Below are positions 52,121 through 59,978 of a stretch of DNA of 64,000 nucleotides, piece by piece; within the stretch, counting starts at the first letter, position 1, and each line of letters opens with the position of its first letter. The translations under genes and the position numbers were made by a program. The stretch is taken from the NCBI GenBank assembly GCA_942492795.1, contig OW818639.1, forward strand, positions 930,001-994,000, read 5' to 3'. The notes beneath the pieces are model-generated. The model saw only the letters and a list, made by a program, of their open reading frames with translations, was not told the DNA's origin and did not search any database. This stretch comes from RGIG3178 sp942492795. GTDB taxonomy: Bacteria; Bacillota; Clostridia; Christensenellales; QAND01.

Positions 52121-52471
52121 ATGAGTTTTCTCGGAAAAGACATTTTGAAAAATGCCAGTACGGCGTTTATGATTTTCGGGGCCATCGACGCGGTGCTCTC
52201 GATTATCGGTTTGTTTTCCTTTTATGGTTTCCTGATATCGTATTTTGTCATTGCATTGGTGGCGAGTTTACTCTATATCGGGGTCGGGTATATCGGATCA
52301 AAGAAATGGTCCGACCCTTCCCAGTTCAATTACTTCATCATAACCGGCGGTATACTGTGTGCGATTGGGCTGATCAACCTTTTGAGCAGATTTGAAGCAA
52401 CATCGTTCATCGGATTCGTGCTGCCCGGTCTGTACATTTACGGCGGCTTACAGCTTAAAAACGCAAAATAA
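52121..52471 (+). CDS. four-helix membrane protein, unknown
   Basis: 116 residues behind AAAAGGAG. Four hydrophobic helices: FMIFGAIDAVLSIIGLFSFYG, YFVIALVASLLYIGVGYIG, YFIITGGILCAIGLINLL and FIGFVLPGLYIYGGLQL. No family recognised. Expression appears controlled by a palindrome over its promoter. Confidence 0.65.
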   Translation: MSFLGKDILKNASTAFMIFGAIDAVLSIIGLFSFYGFLISYFVIALVASLLYIGVGYIGSKKWSDPSQFNYFIITGGILCAIGLINLLSRFEATSFIGFVLPGLYIYGGLQLKNAK

Positions 52472-52605
52472 TCCCGATTTGCGCACGGTTTGGAAATAAT
52501 GTTTCAAGAAGGCTGCATAAAAGCAGCTTTCTTTATTGCCTGCGCCGCTTGCAGGCTTTATTCTATGACCGAAGGGGCAAAATGAAGCACGGGAGGAAAT
52601 ATGCC

Positions 52606-53199
52606 ATGCGTATCCGGGATGAGTTGCTCCGGTTCTATCAGACACTTGAGCGAAGTGCATTTATCGACGACTGGTCGAGCAAGGCTTTTGCGGATGTGGA
52701 CAGCGCTCTGCCCATCGAATGCGGACAGACCATCTCACAGCCGTCGCTTGTATTTCGCATGACGGAACTATTGGATCTGCATAAAACGGAGAAAGTGTTG
52801 GAAGTGGGCACCGGTTCGGGCTATCAGACGGCGTTCCTTTCGGCGTTCGCAAATGAGGTGTACACGATAGAACGCATCCCGCTGCTGGCACAAAAAGCGA
52901 TGGAGCGATTGAAGCGCCTCGGCTATCAAAATATACATTACAAGACAGGAGACGGAAGCGACGGGTGGGAGGAACATGCGCCGTATGACAGGATCATCGT
53001 GACCGCGGCGGCAGGGTGTGTTCCGCAGCCGCTGCTGCGGCAGCTCGCGGCAGGCGGCAGGATGGTGCTGCCGGCGGGGGAACAGGGGCGGCAGGAACTG
53101 CTGCTGATCACATCGGATCAAGACGGCAACAAGACAACGCAGCGCATGGGCGCTGTGTCGTTTGTGGAGCTCGTCGGACCATACGGGTGGAAAGCGTAA
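52606..53199 (+). CDS. pcm: protein-L-isoaspartate O-methyltransferase
   Basis: 197 residues starting from the ATG nine bases after GGGAGG, giving MRIRDELLRFY; an ATG upstream would include this site. PCMT landmarks: GQTISQPSLVFRMTELL (substrate loop), SAM motif VLEVGTGSGYQTAFLSAF, YDRIIVTAAAGCVP and RQLAAGGRMVLPAG. It repairs L-isoaspartyl residues in aged proteins by methylation from SAM, a useful function for dormant cells. Confidence 0.93.
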   Translation: MRIRDELLRFYQTLERSAFIDDWSSKAFADVDSALPIECGQTISQPSLVFRMTELLDLHKTEKVLEVGTGSGYQTAFLSAFANEVYTIERIPLLAQKAMERLKRLGYQNIHYKTGDGSDGWEEHAPYDRIIVTAAAGCVPQPLLRQLAAGGRMVLPAGEQGRQELLLITSDQDGNKTTQRMGAVSFVELVGPYGWKA

Positions 53200-53246
53200 G
53201 CGGATGCATGTCAGGCGAAGACGCTCCTTATCTTCATAAGCATAAT

Positions 53247-53277
53247 AAAAGACCGCGGCAGATTGCCGCGGTCTTTG
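53247..53277. terminator. bidirectional terminator
   Basis: AAAGACCGCGGCA and TGCCGCGGTCTTT surround a three-base loop. It lies between the convergent pcm and DUF47 genes with T-rich flanks on both strands. Confidence 0.88.
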
Positions 53278-53296
53278 GTATAAACGTGGTCGTTTC

Positions 53297-53923
53297 TCAG
53301 GTTTTCGCGATCATAATGTTGTCCACGATGTTGGCAACATCTTCGCAGAGGTCCAACGTATTTTCAAGATGGTCATACAGTGTCTTGTTCTTGATAACCT
53401 CGATAGCATTTGTTTCTGTTTCAAACAGATGGATCATGCTTTGCGAATATACCTCGTCACCCTGTTCTTCAAGATCGTTGACAGCGACGATCAGCGTATT
53501 GATGTCTTCCGGGTTTTTCTTGAATTTTTTCAAAGCCAGCATGAGTTCCGACAGCTTTTCACAGGAGGCCACCGCCAGATCCACGAATTGACGCAGATAA
53601 TCGTTGGTCTTGGTCAGGCGCATCATAAAGATGGCGTGCGCTATCTTGTCGATGCTGTCCGTGACGGCTTCAATACCATTCATGATGTTCACGATATCGA
53701 TGCGGTCGATCGGGGTGATGAATGCCACGTTGACGATTTTCATCGCGTCATGGAGCAGCTCATCGCCTTTTTGTTCCATCTCATTGACCTGTTTCAATTC
53801 ATCTTCGTTGATGATGCCGTCAGCAAAGGCAGCCTTTAAACGTTTTGCCGATTCCAATGAAATCGCGATGCTCTCGACAAACATTTCAAAATAATCCACG
53901 TTTTTACTAAGCATATTTCCCAT
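53297..53923 (-). CDS. DUF47 / PhoU-like protein
   Basis: 208 residues; the ATG eight bases after AGGAGG is preferred to one only two bases after it. An all-helical PhoU-like protein with repeated acidic metal-binding segments (EMEQKGDELLHDAMK; DLEEQGDEVYSQSM). DUF47 proteins are encoded beside PiT phosphate transporters and modulate them. Its gene follows the transporter gene on the same strand by about 18 bases, the usual arrangement. Confidence 0.93.
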   Translation of the reverse strand: MGNMLSKNVDYFEMFVESIAISLESAKRLKAAFADGIINEDELKQVNEMEQKGDELLHDAMKIVNVAFITPIDRIDIVNIMNGIEAVTDSIDKIAHAIFMMRLTKTNDYLRQFVDLAVASCEKLSELMLALKKFKKNPEDINTLIVAVNDLEEQGDEVYSQSMIHLFETETNAIEVIKNKTLYDHLENTLDLCEDVANIVDNIMIAKT

Positions 53924-53941
53924 AATCATATCCTCCTAAAG

Positions 53942-54943
53942 TTAAAATATCATCCGGGCAACCGTGGCAAATACATATCCCATGATAAGGCAAGCCGGGA
54001 AAGTCAATATCCAGGCCATCATCATCTCCTGCGCGATGCGCCAGTCGACTTTTTTGATGCCCCTGGAAGCTCCCGCACCCATCATGGCAGTCGCCTTGGT
54101 GTTGGTTGTGCTCAGCGGAATGCCGAACAGCGTTGCGGCGATCATGCTGCCGGAAGCGACGACTTCCGCCGCGAAACCCTGGTACTTTTCCAATTGAACC
54201 ATTTCCATACCCATTGCCTTGATGATGCGGAACCCACCGACGGATGTGCCGACGGCCATGATAAGCGCGCACAGCAACATGATCCACAGCGGAATGACCA
54301 TAACCCCCTGGTACGGCGGCATAACGCCCCCGAGTACCAGCGCCAGAACCAAAACGCCCATAAATTTCTGGCCATCCTGCGCGCCGTGGCTGAAAGCCAT
54401 CAGGGAGGCGCTTACAATTTGGCCTCTTGCAAAGAATTTATCGGTCTTGCGGCGGTTCATGTTTTTGCAGATTCCCTCTATCGATTTGGTTGCCAAAAAG
54501 CCGACCACCAACCCGACGAAGGTGGATATTCCCAGCCCGATCAGGACTTTTTGAAAGGCAGCCCAATTGAATGCGGAGAGCCCGCTCATAGAAATACCGG
54601 CTCCCATCAGGCCGGCGATCAACGCATGACTTTCGCTTGTAGGGATGCCAAATTTCCAGGCGGATGTTGCCCAGATGACGATGGACAGCTGCGCGGCACC
54701 GAGGGACACCAGAGCGTCGGTTCCCGTCCCGATGCTTACAACGCCAACAGTCGTGGATGCCACGGCCGATCCCATCAACAGTACGCCCAAAAGATTAAAG
54801 CCTGCCCCCAACATGATGGCAGCCCTTGGACTTAAGACCCTTGTTGAAATAACGGTAGCGATGGCATTGGGTGAATCTGTCCAGCCATTTACAAAAATGG
54901 AGGCACATACAAGGATGACGACAAAGACCAACCCAACTATCAT
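53942..54943 (-). CDS. pit: PiT-family inorganic phosphate transporter
   Basis: 333 residues behind AAAAGGAG. Roughly ten helices with the duplicated PiT signature: FVNGWTDSPNAIATVISTRVL in the first half and SHGAQDGQKFMGVL in the second, plus GIPTSESHALI and GIPLSTTNTKATAMMG. A low-affinity, ion-coupled phosphate (metal-phosphate) transporter. Forms an operon with the DUF47 gene. Confidence 0.95.
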   Translation of the reverse strand: MIVGLVFVVILVCASIFVNGWTDSPNAIATVISTRVLSPRAAIMLGAGFNLLGVLLMGSAVASTTVGVVSIGTGTDALVSLGAAQLSIVIWATSAWKFGIPTSESHALIAGLMGAGISMSGLSAFNWAAFQKVLIGLGISTFVGLVVGFLATKSIEGICKNMNRRKTDKFFARGQIVSASLMAFSHGAQDGQKFMGVLVLALVLGGVMPPYQGVMVIPLWIMLLCALIMAVGTSVGGFRIIKAMGMEMVQLEKYQGFAAEVVASGSMIAATLFGIPLSTTNTKATAMMGAGASRGIKKVDWRIAQEMMMAWILTFPACLIMGYVFATVARMIF

Positions 54944-55616
54944 AAGGCTCTCCTTTTAACCAAATATTGACCTATATTTTATTTTAGCAGAGCATTGGAG
55001 ACAGATGTTCATGGAAAGGTCAGCGGTTTGTTAATTTTGTGTAAAATTAAACACAAAGACGCCGTTGTTTCATACAAATTTGAGATATTGAATTAAAAAG
55101 AAGCACCGGCAGGGATATCGCATGACGAGCGGGCAGGCAACAAAGACTACGGCACAGCCTTGTTGAACCCCAAAACGACCGTTGTCGATCAGAAAGAATT
55201 CTCCGGCATAGCCGTGAGAATTCAATCAAAAAAAGGCTCCAAAGAACTCTTTGGAGCCAAGCCTTTTGCAAAAACCCTCTCTCGAACGTTGGAATTCTTC
55301 GAGCGCATCAACCCTCAAGGTTGGCTCGGTATATTGAACTGTATCCGTTCCGGCGGATCAACATTCAATGTTCAGTCCATGCATATTGCATGATAGGTAT
55401 TTGCCTAATGCCCGTTTCCCATGAATTTTTTGGAGCTTTTCCTAATACAAAGATATATCGAATATCCCCCGTGCACAATGTGAGAATGTATGGTTTGAAC
55501 ATGAAATTTGTATACTTTGTCAATTTGATGCTGTAAAATGATTATAAAACAAAACCTGAGAACAGCGGGATGGTATGCCTTGGCATGGATCGTATTGAGG
55601 TACACTTGAGGTCAAC
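54944..55616. other. long intergenic region, no supported gene
   Basis: About 670 bases between divergent genes. ORFs here on both strands lack ribosome sites and motifs. It contains a strong hairpin at 55228-55258 oriented as a minus-strand terminator but with no gene upstream of it. The minus-strand frame ending there (VQYTEPTLRVDALEEFQR...) is open for about 45 codons and may be a gene remnant. Confidence 0.45.
55228..55260 (-). terminator. orphan minus-strand terminator
   Basis: GGCTCCAAAGA and CTTTGGAGCC pair; the minus strand continues with T7. No intact gene ends at this site, so a small RNA or a deleted gene is implied. Confidence 0.7.
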
Positions 55617-58109
55617 ATGAAAACTGTAAAAAGAAGCTTAATGGTTTTAATCGTATGCGCTGCGATGCTGCTTTTGTATTTAGCACGACTTTATAACTAC
55701 CTTTTGTTTCATTCGATCACCGAAGTATTCAGCATATGCATCGCGCTTACCGTTTTTTTTCTCACATGGAATTCCAGAAACATTTTGAAAAACAATTATG
55801 TGCTGCTGGTTGGGATCGCATATCTGTTCATCGGAATCTTAGATTTCTTTCACACGATATCCTATCAGGGGATGCAGATTTTTTTGGATTATGATTTTCA
55901 TGCCAACCAACTGTGGATAGCGGCCCGGTATTTGGAAAGTTTTGTCCTGCTGCTTTCCTTCATGCTCATGAAATATAAAAAGCAAATCAATGCGTATCTG
56001 TTGGTTGCTATTCATACGGTCATAACGACGGTAGTGTTGCTGTCCGTATTTGTGTGGCATAATTTTCCGATATGCTTTATTGAGGGGATAGGCCAGACAC
56101 CGTTTAAAGTAGCAAGCGAGTATATCATCATTGCCATCCTGTTCGCTTCGATTTTCATGCTGAGAAAAAACAAGGAAGCCTTCCAGAAGAATGTTTACAA
56201 ATTTTTGCTATTTTCCATACTGACTACCATCGCGTCGGAGTTTTGTTTTACAACCTACGTGAGCAATTTTGGGTTTACCAATGTATTGGGGCATTATTTT
56301 AAAATACTGTCCTTCTACTTCATATACAGGGCGATCATTCAGACCGGTATCCGCGAACCGTACGATCTGATTTTCAGAGAGATAAAGCAGGCCGAACAGC
56401 AGCTATACAAGCAAAACCAAGTACTATCCGATCAGGTTATCAGCGATGAATTGACAATCACAGGGCATATCGACTTGCTTGAGCAACAGCATGCCGCTCT
56501 ACTTGAAAGCAGGGCGCGCGAAGCTTACCTTCTGCGTTTGAGCGACATGATAAGGCCGCTTGAAAAAACCGAACAGATACTGGAGATCGTTTGCAACCTG
56601 CTGGCCGACTTTTTAAAAACAGCACAGGTGAACTATTTCGAATGGAACGTCAAAGAGGATTATGCCGTCATGCGCATGCAGGCAAGGCGTACCAACGCGC
56701 CGAACCCGCGGGCAAGATTGAGGGTAAGCGAATATCCCAACATGGTGCGCACGCTTCGTTCCGGACAGATTTTTACGGTTTCAAACGCCTCTGTATCTCC
56801 GCTTTTAAGCGAAGCGGAACGCAAAATCTTTATAGAGAGCAACATCTGTTCCCAGGCCAGCATACCCATCCTGCAGGACGGGGAGCTTTTGGCTACGCTC
56901 ACCGTCAGGCAGGCGACACCGCGTGAATGGACGCCGGCGGAACTTGCACTGGTAAAGGAGACGGCCGAACGCGCGTGGGAGGCTCTTGAGAGAGCGACCG
57001 CCCGGAGCAAAGTGCTGCAAAGTTCGATCGTTCTTTCCAACATCATCAACAGCACCGAAGATTTTATTTGGTCGGTCGATACCAGCTACAATGTTCTGCT
57101 ATCCAACAGATCTGTGCAGGAATTTATTAAAGCACGATACGGGACCGAGTTTACATCCGGCATGCCTTTTGCGTCGGCACTGCCGGCAGAGACTGCCAAG
57201 GTATTTTTGGAATTATTCGACAGAGCGAAGCAAACGGGCTCGATTGTGATCGAACTGCGCAATACGTTTCAAACGGACAGGGTGATCAGCTACTCGCTTC
57301 ATCCCGTATTCGGCGGTTCGGAACTGCTTGAAATAACTGTTTTCGGACGGGATATCACAGAACGCATCCAATACGAGCAAGAGATCATCAAGCTGAACGC
57401 ATTGCTTGAAACACGCATCGCCGAACGGACCGAAGAACTCAAACAATCCATGGAAATGCTGCGGAATTTTTCCATGACAGTCACCCACGACCTGAAGATG
57501 CCGCTGTATGAGATCGAAAAATATTCCGACAGGATACTCCATGGGCTGGATGTTGAAACGAATGCCTCCAGGATCATTCATTCGTGTGTCAACATGAACA
57601 TGATGATTTCGGAGCTTTTGGATTACGAGAAGACCTCGATAACGGGCATCCAAAAGGAAAAAGTCAATCTCAAGGAAATGTTTGAATCGGTATACGAAGA
57701 GTATAAATCCGACAATTCCGTTCTGGATTTCCAAACCGGCATTCCTGCCGTATATGCGGATCGGAAATTGATCCGGCACGTTGTGGAGAACCTGCTCTCC
57801 AACGCGCTGAAATTTTCCTCCAACAGAGAAATTCCCAAGATCATTGTCGGGTGCAAAAAGGAAGAGTCCGAATATGTATGTTACGTTAAGGACAATGGCA
57901 TCGGCGTAGACATGCGGTATGCCGAGAAGCTATTCAACCTTTTCGAGCGTCAGGGCAGGGACGGGACGTACAAAGGGCATGGCATAGGTTTGGCAAGCGT
58001 CCGGCTGATCATCGAAAAACACGGCGGCAGAACATGGATCAACGGCAAAGTGAATGTCGGTACGACGGTGTTTTTCACGCTGCCAACTGAGTCCGGCGAG
58101 GGTATTTAG
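55617..58109 (+). CDS. MASE3-GAF-PAS sensor histidine kinase
   Basis: 830 residues behind GAGGTCAAC. Residues 1-235 form a MASE3 membrane sensor (LYNYLLFHSITEVFSICIAL, ILDFFHTISYQGM). A coiled region leads to a GAF domain at about 300-450, a PAS domain at about 470-590 (FIWSVDTSYNVLLSN), a HisKA domain with the phospho-acceptor His in VTHDLKMPL near 623, and an ATPase domain with ENLLSNALKFS, DNGIGVDM and GHGIGLAS. The MASE3 ligand is unknown. The response regulator gene starts one base after its stop codon. Confidence 0.93.
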   Translation: MKTVKRSLMVLIVCAAMLLLYLARLYNYLLFHSITEVFSICIALTVFFLTWNSRNILKNNYVLLVGIAYLFIGILDFFHTISYQGMQIFLDYDFHANQLWIAARYLESFVLLLSFMLMKYKKQINAYLLVAIHTVITTVVLLSVFVWHNFPICFIEGIGQTPFKVASEYIIIAILFASIFMLRKNKEAFQKNVYKFLLFSILTTIASEFCFTTYVSNFGFTNVLGHYFKILSFYFIYRAIIQTGIREPYDLIFREIKQAEQQLYKQNQVLSDQVISDELTITGHIDLLEQQHAALLESRAREAYLLRLSDMIRPLEKTEQILEIVCNLLADFLKTAQVNYFEWNVKEDYAVMRMQARRTNAPNPRARLRVSEYPNMVRTLRSGQIFTVSNASVSPLLSEAERKIFIESNICSQASIPILQDGELLATLTVRQATPREWTPAELALVKETAERAWEALERATARSKVLQSSIVLSNIINSTEDFIWSVDTSYNVLLSNRSVQEFIKARYGTEFTSGMPFASALPAETAKVFLELFDRAKQTGSIVIELRNTFQTDRVISYSLHPVFGGSELLEITVFGRDITERIQYEQEIIKLNALLETRIAERTEELKQSMEMLRNFSMTVTHDLKMPLYEIEKYSDRILHGLDVETNASRIIHSCVNMNMMISELLDYEKTSITGIQKEKVNLKEMFESVYEEYKSDNSVLDFQTGIPAVYADRKLIRHVVENLLSNALKFSSNREIPKIIVGCKKEESEYVCYVKDNGIGVDMRYAEKLFNLFERQGRDGTYKGHGIGLASVRLIIEKHGGRTWINGKVNVGTTVFFTLPTESGEGI

Positions 58110-59204
58110 ATGTTTAGCATAATGATTGTCGACGATTATGAAATATTCCGTCAGGAAATCAAATCGATGGACGTATGGGAGGAGAACTCGGGATTTGTCG
58201 TCACCGAGGAAGCTACCGACGGCCGTGACGCGCTTGCGAAACTGCGGCGCAAACCGACGGATCTGTTGCTGACGGATATTCGCATGCCGTTGATCAACGG
58301 GTTGGAATTGCTCAAAAGTGTGACGGAGGAAAAGCTCTCGAACTGCGTTGTCCTGATGAGCCAATTCGGAGATTTCGAATACGCAAGACAGGGATTGGCA
58401 AACGGCGCGTTTGAATACCTGCTAAAGCCGTTGGATCCCAAGGAATTGCTGGCATGCCTGAAGCGCGCGTATGATTTCATTCATACGAAGAATTTGCAAG
58501 CCGCGAAGATCAGCTATATGGATGAGATCCTGAACAAGAGTTCCGAAGAGTATTTTCCGCAGGAGGCTGTGAACAACCTGCTCGGCCTTATCGACGAGGG
58601 CAGCCTGAAGGCGCTGCACGCCGCGGTTTCGTTGGTGGATGAAATATACGCTCAGGTCGAACTGGATGTCTTTAAGACTTCGCGCATTTTGACCAAATCG
58701 GCGAACAGGCTGATCGCTTCTGTACAGACCGAATACAAATGGTTCGGAAAATTTGTAAACCTTCAGAACCTGAAGATGATCGATATTTCACCGGATGCGC
58801 AGATATCCCATATCAAGGAAGCGTTTGTGCATAAAATCGATACGATCCTTACGACGATCCGAAAATTCGAGCTCGGGATCGACAACAGCAGCATGGTCAG
58901 GATGATCTGCCGGACGATACTGGAAAATATCGATACGGAGATTTCGGTCAACGAGATATCGAGTATGTTTTTTATAACAAGAACATACCTGAGCCAGATA
59001 TTTAAAGAAAAGACCGGAATAAAACTTGTCGATTATCTGACAAAGGTCAGAATTGAACGGGCGAAAGTGCTGTTGTCCGGCGGCAGCAGCATCGATGATG
59101 TTTTGGAAAAGCTCGGGTACAAAGACCTTGAATACTTCAGAAGGCTGTTTAAAAAAGTGTCCGGCATGACAATCAACGAATGCAGAGGCGCAGGCTTGGA
59201 TTAA
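58110..59204 (+). CDS. response regulator with AraC-type DNA-binding domain (YesN-like)
   Basis: 364 residues. The REC domain has the acidic DD pair at 8-9, phospho-acceptor Asp56 in LLLTDIRMP, switch Ser in VVLMSQFGD and Lys in YLLKPLD. A helical linker of about 130 residues leads to an AraC double helix-turn-helix (INEISSMFFITRTYLSQIFKE; SIDDVLEKLGYKDLEYFRRLFK). It is co-transcribed with the MASE3 kinase and likely activates nearby genes, possibly the small membrane protein or the repeat protein downstream. Confidence 0.93.
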   Translation: MFSIMIVDDYEIFRQEIKSMDVWEENSGFVVTEEATDGRDALAKLRRKPTDLLLTDIRMPLINGLELLKSVTEEKLSNCVVLMSQFGDFEYARQGLANGAFEYLLKPLDPKELLACLKRAYDFIHTKNLQAAKISYMDEILNKSSEEYFPQEAVNNLLGLIDEGSLKALHAAVSLVDEIYAQVELDVFKTSRILTKSANRLIASVQTEYKWFGKFVNLQNLKMIDISPDAQISHIKEAFVHKIDTILTTIRKFELGIDNSSMVRMICRTILENIDTEISVNEISSMFFITRTYLSQIFKEKTGIKLVDYLTKVRIERAKVLLSGGSSIDDVLEKLGYKDLEYFRRLFKKVSGMTINECRGAGLD

Positions 59205-59406
59205 GCATACAAAATTCGTCAGGTTCCCATACAATATCGCATTATCAAACAAAATATTTTTCCTTATCATTGGGTATATACAGCGGATATATACCCAATT
59301 TTGTTTTATCCGGGGCAACGCTTGCGGGGCGAACGAAGATAAAAGCCGGGTCAACCGGGAAAACAACGCATGTTGTCATTCAAAACGCTTGAAGGGGTGA
59401 ACGCGC

Positions 59407-59655
59407 ATGTTGTGGACATCGATCGTTATGCTGATTGGCTTTTTATGGATCGTTGGAAAGGTTTCGGCGATCAAATTTGGCGGTATCAACCTGCTGCTGC
59501 TTGCTCTGGCGGCAATGGTCGTACTGGCGGAAACAGTAAGCGGCAGACACATTCTGAAAAAAACAAACGCGAGATTTACGCGTTCGAGCGGAATGGGCTT
59601 GGCTCAAAATGAAGTGAGCGGCCTGATCGAACAAACGTATCAAGAAGCCCTATGA
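59407..59655 (+). CDS. small two-helix membrane protein
   Basis: 82 residues behind GAAGGGGTG. Two hydrophobic helices (SIVMLIGFLWIVGKVSAI and INLLLLALAAMVVLAETV) are followed by a basic/polar tail (KKTNARFTRSSGMG). Typical of short Firmicute inner-membrane proteins. Unknown function. It lies 200 bases after the response regulator on the same strand. Confidence 0.6.
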   Translation: MLWTSIVMLIGFLWIVGKVSAIKFGGINLLLLALAAMVVLAETVSGRHILKKTNARFTRSSGMGLAQNEVSGLIEQTYQEAL

Positions 59656-59704
59656 TCTTTGGCGTTCGGATCTCTGATATACGGCTTCTTGTTGAAATAA
59701 GGGC

Positions 59705-59822
59705 GGTTCCCGGTATTTACTGAAAATAGCGGTAAACAGCCATGCGGTATGGCTGCGGGAATCGTCCTCTTTTGGATTCTTTGAAAAGGCACTTTGGTGA
59801 CGATGCAATGGAAAGGAGGAAA
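59705..59822 (+). promoter_or_regulatory. structured leader before the small ORF and repeat protein
   Basis: Several nested pairings: TTTAC/GTAAA near 59717-59737, CAGCCAT/ATGGCTG with a five-base loop at about 59737-59756, and ATCGTC (59761) with GACGAT (59799), the last enclosing a CTTTT/AAAAG hairpin. This dense foldable block ends at a strong GGAGG site. It may be a regulatory leader; I could not match it to a known riboswitch. Confidence 0.35.
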
Positions 59823-59823
59823 C

Positions 59824-59937
59824 ATGACATTCACAAGAGCGATTGATTTGAATGTCCTGTTGTTGCCCGAAGCATACAGCAGAAAAACCATTTCGAATTT
59901 GGCAAATAGCTATGAAGGTTTACGTAGCTTATCATGA
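59824..59937 (+). CDS. 37-residue leader or small protein
   Basis: ATG directly after AAAGGAGGAAAC, the best ribosome site in this neighbourhood, encoding MTFTRAIDLNVLLLPEAYSR... and ending at TGA 59935-59937. The TGA overlaps an ATG at 59934 in the frame of the large secreted protein (ATGA), so translation could be coupled. It could be a regulatory upstream peptide or an unannotated small protein. No family recognised. Confidence 0.5.
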   Translation: MTFTRAIDLNVLLLPEAYSRKTISNLANSYEGLRSLS

Positions 59938-59978
59938 TCAAATATCAGGCTCAGACCAAAACAAAGAGGAGAATTACC

